A stretch of 10,563 bases of DNA from Micromonosporaceae bacterium (GCA_019689695.1 JADGHA010000112.1:1-10563); one strand, 5' to 3'; shown: positions 1-7,145, numbered from the stretch's first letter. Numbers and translations: made by a program. Notes: generated from the letters alone by a model not told the origin.

Positions 1-1100
1 GTGCAGGTCGGGGTGGGCGCGGTGTTGGTGCCGGCCCAGCTGGCGAGGAAGCCGAACGTGGTGGCGGCGTTCGGCGCCAGGCTGCCGTTCCAGCTCACGT
101 TGACCGCAGTGACCGCCGCCCCGCTCTGCGTGGCCTCGGTGCCCCAGTACTGCGTGATGCGCTGGCCGTTGGCGAAGGTGAAGCCGACCGACCAGCCGGA
201 GATGGGCGCGGTGCCGGAGTTGCGGACGGTGACCTCGCCCTGGAAGCCGCCCGGCCACTGCCCGACGATCCGGTAGGTCGCCGTGCAGCCACCCGGGGCC
301 GGCGGCGAGGAGCTCGGCGGGCCGCTGGTGCGGGAGGCGGTCGGCGAGGCGGTGATCGGCGAGGCGGTGGTGGGCGAGGGCGACGGGGTGATGCCGCTCA
401 GTGCCGCGCTCAGCGCCGGGTACCAGCGGTCGGACATCTTCTGGTTGCCCGAGTCGTTCGGATGCACCCCGTCGTAGGTGTCCGTCGCGGTGCTGAAACC
501 GGTCCACTGGTCGACCACGACTATCGGGGACTGCGCGGTGCTCTTCGCGGCCGCCCAGGCCGGGATGGCGTTGTTCAGGTTGACCACGCGCTGCCCGCAC
601 TCGGCGCAGTTGCTCGGGTTCATCGGGATGATCTGGGCGACCAGCACCGTCATGTTCGGGTTGCTCGCCCGCATCTGGTCCACCAGCGTGCTGAACGCGG
701 CGAGGATGGTGGCCGGCGGGATGTTGTTCCATACGTCGTTGGTGCCGAAGTGCATCATGACGATGTCCGGGTGGGTGGCCGCCAGCCAGCCGGGCAGCAG
801 GTTCTGGTTGGCCACATTGGTGGCCAGGAAGCCGCCGTGCCCCTCGTTGTCGCCGTCATAGGGTATCCCGCAGCCCTGCGGCGGCAGCGTGCCGACGAAA
901 TCGATGTCGGTGAAGCCGTTGCTCTGCAGCCGGTTCCACAGCAGGGCCCGCCAGCAGCCCGGCGAGCCGGTGATGGAGTCGCCCAGCGGCATGATGCGCA
1001 CCGGGGTGGCGGCGGCCGCGGGCCGGACGGCGAGCAGGGCCAGGGCGGCGCTGAGCAGCATCGCCGCCGCCGCGCACAGGGACTTCTTCCAGGTACTCAC
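1..1100 (-). CDS. Secreted CE3-type carbohydrate (acetylxylan) esterase with C-terminal CBM2, 3' end cut by window edge
   Basis: 366 codons are visible from GTG at 1100; no stop is reached. Residues 1-31 form a signal peptide (KK, then a hydrophobic core ending in an AAAA cleavage region), so the protein is exported. Residues 33-235 are an SGNH hydrolase domain: PLGDSIT (nucleophile S42), EGHGGF (86-91), GTND (119-122) and DGVH (210-213, catalytic Asp/His). The RIMPxGDS, IDFVG and EGHxG arrangement matches family CE3, whose members remove acetyl groups from xylan. A Ser/Thr/Pro linker (about 239-270) leads to a CBM2 (272-366) that opens with Cys272 and has reached its probable partner Cys366, so only a few residues are likely missing. 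CBM2 modules bind cellulose or xylan through surface Trp; W282, W303, W319 and W337 are candidates. A GAGGAG ribosome site lies 6 nt before the GTG. Exact substrate is inferred. Confidence 0.88.
   Translation of the reverse strand, partial: MSTWKKSLCAAAAMLLSAALALLAVRPAAAATPVRIMPLGDSITGSPGCWRALLWNRLQSNGFTDIDFVGTLPPQGCGIPYDGDNEGHGGFLATNVANQNLLPGWLAATHPDIVMMHFGTNDVWNNIPPATILAAFSTLVDQMRASNPNMTVLVAQIIPMNPSNCAECGQRVVNLNNAIPAWAAAKSTAQSPIVVVDQWTGFSTATDTYDGVHPNDSGNQKMSDRWYPALSAALSGITPSPSPTTASPITASPTASRTSGPPSSSPPAPGGCTATYRIVGQWPGGFQGEVTVRNSGTAPISGWSVGFTFANGQRITQYWGTEATQSGAAVTAVNVSWNGSLAPNAATTFGFLASWAGTNTAPTPTC
334..375 (-). repeat. 15-bp imperfect repeats encoding the Thr-Ala-Ser-Pro linker
   Basis: Plus-strand units beginning GAGGCGGT occur at 334 (shortened, 12 nt), 346 (15 nt) and 361 (15 nt). 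Read on the minus strand they encode the SP-TTASPITASPTAS part of the interdomain linker of the esterase. Such repeats make linker length prone to change by slippage; the function is only as a flexible spacer. Confidence 0.6.
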
Positions 1101-1121
1101 ATCGATCTCCTCGGGACGCGA

Positions 1122-1135
1122 CGGGAGCGCTCCCA
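1122..1135 (-). promoter_or_regulatory. CebR/CelR-type operator (cello-oligosaccharide repressor site)
   Basis: On the minus strand this reads TGGGAGCGCTCCCG. Its core GGGAGCGCTCCC (1123-1134) is a perfect 12-bp palindrome. It matches 13 of 14 positions of TGGGAGCGCTCCCA, the established binding site of the LacI-family repressors CelR (Thermobifida) and CebR (Streptomyces), which release DNA when cellobiose or cello-oligosaccharides are present. It lies 21 nt upstream of the esterase GTG and just downstream of the proposed -10 box, a position suited to repression. No regulator gene is in the window. Confidence 0.85.
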
Positions 1136-1137
1136 TC

Positions 1138-1166
1138 ACGGTAGGACACATTCACGGACATGAAAA
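1138..1166 (-). promoter_or_regulatory. Candidate promoter of the CE3-CBM2 esterase
   Basis: On the minus strand TTTTCA (1166-1161) is followed after exactly 17 nt by TACCGT (1143-1138), which fits the TANNNT form of actinobacterial -10 boxes. The CebR-like palindrome starts two bases downstream, so bound repressor would cover the transcription start region. The -35 match is only moderate. Confidence 0.45.
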
Positions 1167-1194
1167 GATCGGGTCGCCCCCGGGCGGTGGTTAG

Positions 1195-2037
1195 ATGGTG
1201 CGCATGGCAAAGATCTGTGTGACCGGCGCCAGCGGCAAGGCGGGCCGGGTGGTCGCCCGCGAGCTGCGTGAACACGGACACGAGGTGATCGCCACCGACC
1301 TGGTCGTCGTGGCGGAGGACCGCGGCGAGGTGGTGCAGGCCGACCTGACCGACTACGGGCAGACGGTGGACGTGCTGCACGGCGTCGACGCCGTGGTGCA
1401 CCTGGCCAACATCCCGGCCCCAGGCCTCCAGACGGCGGCGTACACCCTCACCGCCAACACCACGATGAACTCCCACGTCTTCCTCGCCGCCGCGCAGCTG
1501 AAGCTGCGCCGGGTGGTGTGGGCGTCCAGCGAGACCACCCTCGGCCTGCCGTTCGACGTGCCGCCGCGGTACGCGCCGGTGGACGAGGACCACTATCCCT
1601 ACCCGACCACCACGTACGCGCTGTCCAAAGTGGCCTCCGAGACGCTGGCCGGGCACATCGCACAGTGGTCCGGCATCCCGTTCGTCGGGCTGCGCTTCTC
1701 CAACATCTTCGCGCCCGAGGACTACCGGCACGTGCCGGGTATGTGGGACGACCCGTACGCGCGCAAGTGGAACCTGTGGGGCTACGTCGACGTGCGGGAC
1801 GTTGCCCAGTCCTGCCGGCTCGCGCTGGACGCGCCGATCGAGGGCAGTGCCGCCTTCATCATCGCGGCCGCGGACACCATCATGAACCGGCCCTCGGCGC
1901 AGCTGCTGCACGAGGTCTTCCCGGATGTCAAGCTCACCCGCGACGTGGGCGAGTTCGGCACGCTGCTGGCCATCGACCGGGCCCGCGAGGTGCTCGGCTA
2001 CCGGCCCGCGCACTCCTGGCGGGACGAGCTGGGCTGA
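1195..2037 (+). CDS. NAD(P)-dependent epimerase/dehydratase (extended SDR)
   Basis: 280 aa from ATG 1195. The N-terminal Rossmann fold carries the nucleotide motif GASGKAG (GxxGxxG, residues 11-17), then a Asp after beta-2 (D35) and D60-L at the usual NAD-contact position. The catalytic set is S111/S112 (WASSETT) and Y141-x3-K145 (YALSK). The C-terminal part (about 165-280) is the short substrate domain seen in small extended SDRs such as uronate dehydrogenase-like and sugar epimerase-like proteins; the substrate cannot be told. Start is uncertain: ATG 1195, GTG 1198 and ATG 1204 are in frame. TAGATG at 1192-1197 lies 6 nt before ATG 1204, the same spacing seen at other probable leaderless starts here, so 1204 is a serious alternative. 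It is divergent from the esterase across a 94-nt gap holding the CebR-like site, and may share that control. Confidence 0.85.
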   Translation: MVRMAKICVTGASGKAGRVVARELREHGHEVIATDLVVVAEDRGEVVQADLTDYGQTVDVLHGVDAVVHLANIPAPGLQTAAYTLTANTTMNSHVFLAAAQLKLRRVVWASSETTLGLPFDVPPRYAPVDEDHYPYPTTTYALSKVASETLAGHIAQWSGIPFVGLRFSNIFAPEDYRHVPGMWDDPYARKWNLWGYVDVRDVAQSCRLALDAPIEGSAAFIIAAADTIMNRPSAQLLHEVFPDVKLTRDVGEFGTLLAIDRAREVLGYRPAHSWRDELG

Positions 2038-2040
2038 GGG

Positions 2041-2574
2041 TCAGTCGCCGAACGGCTTGACCACCATGAAGACGACGATCGCCACCGCGGTGAGGGTGAC
2101 CAGCGCGCCGGAGGAGGCGATCCGCCCGATGAGGTGGTCCAGCCGTTCCTTGGCCGCCAGCTCGGTCGCGGTCGCGGAGTACTGCGCCGGCGACGCGCTC
2201 TCATCGCCCTCCGGCTGACTCGCCTGCGCCTGCGGGCGGGCCGGCACGCCCTCGTCGAGGATCTTCGCGGCCTTGCGCAGCGCGGGCGTGGCCAGCGCGC
2301 TGGCCACGGCGCCCATGACGATCCAGAGCGTGATCGAGATGACCACCCAGGGCGTACGGAAGCTGGCCCGGTCGCTGCCCGACACCGCCCAGAACCCCAG
2401 CAGTGCGACGACGACGGTGCCGATGTTGGCCCGGGACAGCATCGTCGCGGCGGCCCGGGTGCCGGCGGGGTCGTGCCGGCGGACCGCCCGCGCCCCGCTC
2501 AACGCGGCGAGGACCAGCGGCCCGATAACCAGGACCGCGGCCAGCACGTGCAGGGTGACGGCGAACTTGTACAC
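2041..2574 (-). CDS. Four-helix integral membrane protein, DUF2269-like
   Basis: 177 aa from GTG 2574. Four hydrophobic segments are visible at about residues 5-27, 51-65, 75-96 and 153-173. A polar region (about 100-150) rich in Ala, Gln, Glu and Ser separates helix 3 from helix 4. The N-terminal LHVLAAVLVIGPLV stretch with an early His resembles DUF2269-type predicted membrane proteins, whose function is unknown. An AAGGTG ribosome site ends 5 nt before the GTG and overlaps the TAA stop of the phosphatase gene, only 9 nt upstream, so the two are probably co-transcribed and coupled in translation. The stop lies 3 nt from the convergent SDR stop, with no room for a terminator. Family assignment is moderate; the membrane topology is clear. 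Confidence 0.72.
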   Translation of the reverse strand: MYKFAVTLHVLAAVLVIGPLVLAALSGARAVRRHDPAGTRAAATMLSRANIGTVVVALLGFWAVSGSDRASFRTPWVVISITLWIVMGAVASALATPALRKAAKILDEGVPARPQAQASQPEGDESASPAQYSATATELAAKERLDHLIGRIASSGALVTLTAVAIVVFMVVKPFGD

Positions 2575-2583
2575 GCATGCACC

Positions 2584-3330
2584 TTAGTCGTCCGCGGCCC
2601 GTACGTCGGCCAGAACCGCCGTCACGTTGTCCGGCGCGCCGGCCTGCAGCGCCAGCTTGACCAGCTGCTCGGCGCACTGCCGCAGGTCCGGGTAGGACTG
2701 CATGGCCTGCCCGATCGCCTCGTCGGTGACCACGTCGGAGAGGCCGTCGCTGCACAGCAGGTACCGGTCGCCGGCCTGGACCGGCAGCATCCGGGTGGTG
2801 GGTGCCACGTGCTGGCCCTGCACCGCCCTGGTGATCAGGGAGCGCTGCGGGTGGTTGCGCGCCTCGTCGGCGGTGATCAGGCCCTGGTCCACCAGCGACT
2901 GGACGAACGTGTCGTCCTTGGTGAGCTGGCGCAGCTCGCCACCGCGCAGCAGGTAGGCCCGCGAGTCGCCGACGTGCAGCAGGGCCATCATTCCCGTGTC
3001 TGCTCCGGTCTGGTCGCGCAGCAGCAGCAGCGCGGTGATCGTGGTGCCCATGCCCTCGGTGGCCGGATCCGCCTCGCAGGCGGCCCGGATCTGCCGGTTG
3101 GCCTCGTCGAGGGCGTCCCGCAGCGCCCGCAGCGGCTCGTCGAGGTCGGTGGCGGAGTCCAGCGGGGTGAGCACCCGGATCACGATGTCGCTGGCCAGCT
3201 CCCCGGCCGGCATGCCGCCCACCCCGTCGGCCACGGCCAGCAGGCGCTCGCCGGCATGCGCCGAGTCCTCGTTGTTGGTACGGACCATCCCCGGGTCACT
3301 GACGACCGCGGTGCGCAGGGTCAGGCTCAT
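2584..3330 (-). CDS. Soluble PP2C-family serine/threonine protein phosphatase
   Basis: 248 aa from ATG 3330. PP2C (PPM) motifs occur in order: VRTNNEDS (16-23), VADGVGG (33-39, metal ligand D35), MGTT (94-97), HVGDSRAYLLR (119-129), CSDGLSD (193-199, metal ligand D195) and GAPDNVT (231-237, metal ligand D234). All expected metal-binding Asp residues are present, so it should be an active Mn/Mg-dependent phosphatase that reverses Ser/Thr kinase phosphorylation. The length is that of a catalytic domain alone: there is no transmembrane anchor or extracellular tail as in mycobacterial PstP, and no FtsW, PBP or Pkn gene nearby, so this is a stand-alone paralogue. The ribosome site is weak (GAGAAG about 10 nt upstream). 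It is followed by the membrane protein gene, its likely partner by context. Confidence 0.93.
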   Translation of the reverse strand: MSLTLRTAVVSDPGMVRTNNEDSAHAGERLLAVADGVGGMPAGELASDIVIRVLTPLDSATDLDEPLRALRDALDEANRQIRAACEADPATEGMGTTITALLLLRDQTGADTGMMALLHVGDSRAYLLRGGELRQLTKDDTFVQSLVDQGLITADEARNHPQRSLITRAVQGQHVAPTTRMLPVQAGDRYLLCSDGLSDVVTDEAIGQAMQSYPDLRQCAEQLVKLALQAGAPDNVTAVLADVRAADD

Positions 3331-3451
3331 GGCATGTCAGCTTCTCAGATGACGCACGAGGATGTCTCCACCTTCCCCCCACCGGCTTCGCCGACATCCA
3401 GCGGGCGTTCTTTGGCCATGACGGGAATGACCAAGCGTAACCGGGTAATGG

Positions 3452-3457
3452 CAGAGT
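3452..3457 (+). promoter_or_regulatory. Possible -10 box for the flippase-like gene
   Basis: CAGAGT lies 6 nt before the GTG at 3464, the same layout as other candidate leaderless starts in this window. ATGACC (3427-3432) is a weak -35 at 19 nt. The rest of the 133-nt divergent gap (3331-3463) shows no convincing operator or terminator. Confidence 0.25.
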
Positions 3458-3463
3458 GAGTGT

Positions 3464-4369
3464 GTGCGACGAAGGCTGCACGGCATCGTCACGAACCCCT
3501 GGTTCTGCGGGACGCTGCTGCTGGTCTCCGCGGCGGTGTCGCTGACCAGCCTCGCCCGGCTGCCGGACGCCTCGCCGGTGCCGCTGGTCATCGGACTGGT
3601 CCCGTTCGCCGTCGGCAAGTACCTGCTGTGCCCGCTGCGCTGGCACGCGCTGTCGGTCAGCGGCCAGGGACGCTGGTGGCACATCCGGGCGTACGCCGAG
3701 AGCGAGCTGCTCGGCCTGCTCTCCCCCGGCCACACCGGCGCCGACCTGTGGCGGGTGCACCGGCTGCACCGCACCGGCATGGGCCGCACCGCCGCAGTCG
3801 CTGAGGCCGCTCTCGACCGCTTCATCGGCATGGTGGGCGTCGCGGTCGCCGTCCTGCTCGCCGGGGTGACGCTGCCGCCGCGGATCCTGGTCGCGTTCCT
3901 CGCGGTGGCCGCCGCCGGGCTCGGCGTCGCCGCGCTGGTACGGCTGCGCCGGCCGGACCTGTTCGCCCGGCGCCCGCTGCCCAGCCCGCGGGTGTTCGCC
4001 CAGGGCCTGCTGCTCTCCCTCGGATACCAGGCCACCGTCGCCGGGCTGATCTTCGCGGCCGCGGCCGCGGTCGGCCACGCCGCCGACCTGCTGGGCCTGC
4101 TCGCCGTCTACGCCGCCAGCCAGCTGGCCAGCCTGATCCCCGGCATCAACGGCGCCAACCCGCGCAGCGGTGCGCTCGCCGTCGGGCTGACCTCGCTCGG
4201 CGCGTCATGGACCGAGGCGCTCGGCGCGGTGGCGCTGATCGCCGTCCTGCCCTGGGTGCCGGCACTGCTGTTCGGCGGCGGCAGCCTCGCCGCACGGCGC
4301 ATCGAGTCCCGGCGTTCGGGGTACCACTCGCAACGCGATGCTGTTGGAGACTGCCGGGCCGTGGCGTAA
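3464..4369 (+). CDS. Lysylphosphatidylglycerol-synthase-TM / flippase-like (UPF0104) membrane protein
   Basis: 301 aa from GTG 3464. Several hydrophobic segments are visible (about 15-32, 38-55, 120-138, 140-160, 177-202, 206-228, 238-272), giving a polytopic membrane protein. The segment ELLGLLSPGHTGADLWRVHRL (81-101) followed by AVAEAALDRFIG (111-122) fits the family signature of LPG_synthase_TM proteins (PF03706): a helix ending in PGxxGD/E-like residues, then R-rich, then a V.ER.xD-like motif. The second signature, IPGxNGxNxxSGAL (225-238), is also present. Family members flip lipids or lipid-linked sugars or act with glycosyltransferases; there is no C-terminal aminoacyltransferase domain, so it is not a full MprF. 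The gene overlaps the GT9 gene by 32 nt, which argues for a joint role in cell-envelope glycolipid or polysaccharide formation. Confidence 0.8.
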   Translation: MRRRLHGIVTNPWFCGTLLLVSAAVSLTSLARLPDASPVPLVIGLVPFAVGKYLLCPLRWHALSVSGQGRWWHIRAYAESELLGLLSPGHTGADLWRVHRLHRTGMGRTAAVAEAALDRFIGMVGVAVAVLLAGVTLPPRILVAFLAVAAAGLGVAALVRLRRPDLFARRPLPSPRVFAQGLLLSLGYQATVAGLIFAAAAAVGHAADLLGLLAVYAASQLASLIPGINGANPRSGALAVGLTSLGASWTEALGAVALIAVLPWVPALLFGGGSLAARRIESRRSGYHSQRDAVGDCRAVA

Positions 4370-5345
4370 GGTCGCCGTGCTGCGGCCGGGGCGCATCGGT
4401 GACTACCTGTGCGCGACCCCCGCCGTCCGCGCGCTGCGTCAGGCCGTCCCGCATGCCGAGCTGCACTACGTGGCGCTGCCGCTGGTGCGGGACCTGGTGG
4501 AGCGCAACCCGTGCGTGGACCGGTTCGTCGCCTTCCCCGGCTTCCCGTACATCGCTGAGCAGTTCTTCCGGCCCAGACGGGCGGTGCGGTGGCTGAGCGC
4601 CATGCAGGACGAGGAGTACGACCTCGTGGTGCAGCTCTACGGCTCCGGGGTGTACGCCAACCCGATCGCGCTGCTGATGGGTGGGCGCTGCTGCGCCGGG
4701 TTCGTCCGGACCGATGCGGAGCCGCATCCGCTGGACGCGGCGGTCCCGTTGCCGCAGGCCGGCCCCGAGGTGGACCGGGCGCTCGCGCTGGTCCGCCACC
4801 TCGGCGCCCCGGACGCCGGCCGGGAGTACGACCTGCGGCTGGACGCGGCGGACCGCGCGGGCGCGGCCCGGCTGCTGGACCGGCTGGCGCGCCCGGTCAT
4901 CGGGCTGCACGGCGGCGCCCGCGACGGCGAGCGCGCGGTGGAGGTGGCCGCGTTCGCCCGCGCCGCCGAGCTGCTCGGCGGCAGCGCGGTGCTGCTCGGT
5001 GGGGTGGACCAGCCGTCGGTCGCCGGCGCGCTCAACCTGACCGGCCGGCTTCCGCTCGCCGCCGCCGCCGCGGTCATCGCCGGGCTGGACGCCCTGCTGA
5101 CCACGGACTCCGGGCCGGCACACCTCGCCTACGCGCTCGGCACCCCGAGCGTCACCGTCTTCGTCGCCAGCGATCCGCGGCGCTGGGGGCCGCCCGTGCC
5201 GGGTCCGCATGCGGTGCTGGACTGCCGGGCGCGGCCGGTCACCGCCGAGGCGGTGGCCGCGGCGGTCCCTACCCGCGCAGGTATGCCAGGACCGCCAGCA
5301 CCCGGCGGTGGCCGTCCTCGTCCGGCGGCAGGTCGAGCTTGGTGA
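4338..5345 (+). CDS. Glycosyltransferase family 9 (ADP-heptosyltransferase-like)
   Basis: 335 aa from ATG 4338. The N-terminal Rossmann domain has LRPGRIGDYLCATPAVRAL (15-33), with the GD and TP typical of GT9. The C-terminal domain has a diagnostic donor-site motif, TTDSGPAHLAYALGTPSV (255-272). Members transfer heptose or other activated sugars to surface glycans; in a Gram-positive actinobacterium, which lacks LPS, the sugar and acceptor are unknown. The start lies inside the preceding flippase-like gene with no clear ribosome site, so translation is probably coupled. The last 25 residues (311-335, Pro/Gly/Arg-rich) lie opposite the 3' end of the response-regulator gene: the family core ends near AEAVAAAV (303-310), and the tail looks like an overprinted extension. 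Confidence 0.88.
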   Translation: MLLETAGPWRKVAVLRPGRIGDYLCATPAVRALRQAVPHAELHYVALPLVRDLVERNPCVDRFVAFPGFPYIAEQFFRPRRAVRWLSAMQDEEYDLVVQLYGSGVYANPIALLMGGRCCAGFVRTDAEPHPLDAAVPLPQAGPEVDRALALVRHLGAPDAGREYDLRLDAADRAGAARLLDRLARPVIGLHGGARDGERAVEVAAFARAAELLGGSAVLLGGVDQPSVAGALNLTGRLPLAAAAAVIAGLDALLTTDSGPAHLAYALGTPSVTVFVASDPRRWGPPVPGPHAVLDCRARPVTAEAVAAAVPTRAGMPGPPAPGGGRPRPAAGRAW

Positions 5346-5913
5346 GGATGCTGCCGATGTGCTTGGCGACCGCCGCCTCGGTGACCACCAGCGCGCGGGC
5401 GATCGCCGCATTCGAGCGGCCCTCCGCCATCAGCGCCAGCACCTCGCGTTCCCGGGCGGTCAGCCGCTCGAGCGGATCCCGGCGGCGGCGGATCAGCTGG
5501 CGGACCACCTCGGGGTCCACCACGGTGCCGCCGGCCGCCACCCGGACCACCGCGTCGACGAACTCCTCCACGTCGGCGACCCGGTCCTTGAGCAGGTAGC
5601 CGACGCCGGCGCCGCCGCCGGAGTCGAGCAGCTCCGCGGCGTAGGTCTGCTGGACGTACTGGCTGAGCACGAGCACGGCCAGCGACGGGCGGGCGGCCCG
5701 TAGCGCCACCGCGGCCCGCAGGCCCTCGTCGGTGAACCCGGGCGGCATCCGCACGTCGGTCACCACGATGTCCGGCTCGTGCTCGGTCACCGCGTCGAGC
5801 AGGGCGTCCGGGTCGCCGACCGAGGCGACCACGGTGTGCCCGAAGCGCTCCAGCAGCCCGACCAGCCCCTCGCGGAGCAGCACGGAGTCCTCGGCGACCG
5901 CTATCCGGAGCAC
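5269..5913 (-). CDS. NarL/FixJ (LuxR-HTH) response regulator
   Basis: 214 aa from GTG 5913. The receiver domain (1-125) has acidic pair E8/D9, phosphoacceptor D53 (VVTDVRMPP), switch residue S84 (LVLSQY) and K109 (YLLKD). The output domain (about 148-208) is a LuxR-type helix-turn-helix: LTAREREVLALMAEGRSNAAIA...VVTEAAVAKHIGSILTKL. A GGAGG ribosome site lies just before the GTG, inside the end of the kinase gene. The two genes overlap by 13 nt, so they form one operon and a cognate pair. The open frame continues upstream through antisense of the kinase, but that stretch is Arg-rich with no domain, and the start at 5913 gives a normal receiver N terminus. The 3' end overlaps the convergent GT9 gene by 77 nt. 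Confidence 0.95.
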   Translation of the reverse strand: MLRIAVAEDSVLLREGLVGLLERFGHTVVASVGDPDALLDAVTEHEPDIVVTDVRMPPGFTDEGLRAAVALRAARPSLAVLVLSQYVQQTYAAELLDSGGGAGVGYLLKDRVADVEEFVDAVVRVAAGGTVVDPEVVRQLIRRRRDPLERLTAREREVLALMAEGRSNAAIARALVVTEAAVAKHIGSILTKLDLPPDEDGHRRVLAVLAYLRG

Positions 5914-7133
5914 GGCACCTCCATCCGCAGCACGGTGGGGCCGCCGGGCGGGCTGGACAGCCACAGCCTGCCGTCGGCCACCGCGATCCGGTCGGCCAGC
6001 CCGGTCAGGCCGGTGCCCGCGGCCGGGTCGGCGCCGCCGACGCCGTCGTCGCGCACCTCGATGACCAGGTTGCCGCCGGCGATCCGGCCCCGGATGCCGG
6101 CGCTGCGGGCCTGGCTGTGCTTGGCGATGTTGGCCAGCGCCTCGCACACCACGAAGTACGCGGTCAGCTCGACCGGCGAGGGCAGCCGGCGGGGCAGGCT
6201 GACGTCAACGGTGACCGGCACCGGCGAGCGGCCCGCCGCATCCTCGATCGCCGAGGGGAGGCCGCGGTCGGTGAGCACCTGCGGGTGCACCCCGCGGATC
6301 AGCTCCCGCAGCTCGGCCAGCGCCTGCTTGGCCTGCTCGTGTGCGGCGGCCACCTGGCGGGCCGCGGGCGAGTCCGGCGGCAGGTCGAGCCGGGCCAGGC
6401 CCAGCGACATGCTCAGCGCCACCAGCCGCTGCTGCGCGCCGTCGTGCAGGTCCCGCTCGATGCGCCGCCGCTCCAGCTCGAACGCGTCCACCAGCCGGGC
6501 CCGGGACGCGGTGACCTCGACCAGCCGTTCGTCCAGCTCGGCGTCGCGCGAGGCGAGCATGGCCCGGGTGATGGCGGCCCGGCCGCCGGCCCAGGCGGTG
6601 ATCGGGTACGCGGCCAGCGGCACCAGCAGCAGGCCGATGGGTGGCATGAACCACAATCCAGCCTGTTCGTGCTGGAAGACCGGGGCAACCATCAGCCCCA
6701 CCGGAACGCCTACCCCGGCGGCGAGCACCAAGGCGTCGATCCACCACAACGCCAGCCCCCAGACCATGAGGTAGCCGAGCTCGCGCCAGGTCGCCGACTC
6801 GGACAGCCGGGTGGAGAGCCAGGCCCGCCACCCCGGCCGGTCCGGCCGCCGGTGCGGGTCGGGCGCCGGGTCGAGATCGGCCAGGCCCAGCCGCCACCGT
6901 TCGAGCCGGGCCACCGGGATGCCGGAGAGGATGACCCCGAGCAGCACGACCAATCCGATCAGCACGATGGTGAGCAGGGCGCCGGCAAAGGCCACCACGG
7001 AGAGCGCGATGAGGATGGCGCCGCCAGCGACCACCCCGGAAGCCAGGTACACCAGCGAGCGCCACGGCCACGCGGAGGCGAGGAACAGCGCCGGCCGCTG
7101 GGTGACGGCCTGCCAGCTGGTACGGGGAGTCAC
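5901..7133 (-). CDS. Sensor histidine kinase with N-terminal 'putative sensor' membrane domain (HisKA_3 type)
   Basis: 410 aa from GTG 7133. Residues 1-190 form a membrane sensor: helix pair at about 28-50 and 52-72, a charged loop (73-118), then helices at about 120-150 and 160-182, as in the Putative_PSensor/PF13796-type kinases of actinobacteria. A short linker (195-220) leads to the HisKA_3 dimerisation helix ERRRIERDLHDGAQQRL, with phospho-His H230. The ATPase domain has the N-box EALANIAKH (N335), G1 box DDGVGG (362-367) and G2-like GTGLTGLADR. All catalytic residues are intact. The open frame runs upstream to 7331, but the extra stretch is antisense to the next gene and lacks kinase-like sequence; VTPRTSW is a natural N terminus. 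TACGTT 6 nt upstream suggests a leaderless mRNA. The signal sensed is unknown. Confidence 0.95.
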   Translation of the reverse strand: MTPRTSWQAVTQRPALFLASAWPWRSLVYLASGVVAGGAILIALSVVAFAGALLTIVLIGLVVLLGVILSGIPVARLERWRLGLADLDPAPDPHRRPDRPGWRAWLSTRLSESATWRELGYLMVWGLALWWIDALVLAAGVGVPVGLMVAPVFQHEQAGLWFMPPIGLLLVPLAAYPITAWAGGRAAITRAMLASRDAELDERLVEVTASRARLVDAFELERRRIERDLHDGAQQRLVALSMSLGLARLDLPPDSPAARQVAAAHEQAKQALAELRELIRGVHPQVLTDRGLPSAIEDAAGRSPVPVTVDVSLPRRLPSPVELTAYFVVCEALANIAKHSQARSAGIRGRIAGGNLVIEVRDDGVGGADPAAGTGLTGLADRIAVADGRLWLSSPPGGPTVLRMEVPCSG

Positions 7134-7139
7134 GGACCG

Positions 7140-7145
7140 AACGTA
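7140..7145 (-). promoter_or_regulatory. Candidate -10 box of the kinase/regulator operon (leaderless)
   Basis: TACGTT on the minus strand lies 6 nt before the GTG at 7133, which would put the transcription start at or next to the first base of the start codon. There is no recognisable -35 at the usual distance; an 18-bp palindrome sits slightly further upstream instead, suggesting activator dependence. Confidence 0.45.

Noticed and set aside
3360..3399. Inverted repeat GGATGTC / GACATCC in the 3331-3463 gap
   Set aside because: Seven-base arms separated by 26 nt are about what chance gives in a gap this size, and the position relative to a promoter is unclear.
4051..4071. GC palindromic run (GCGGCCGCGGCCGC) inside the flippase-like gene
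   Set aside because: It encodes an alanine-rich helix; repeated GCG/GCC codons explain it without invoking a regulatory site.
5914..6147. N-terminal extension of the response regulator
   Set aside because: The frame is open, but the extra residues are Arg-rich antisense of the kinase ATPase domain. GTG 5913 has a ribosome site and gives a normal receiver start.
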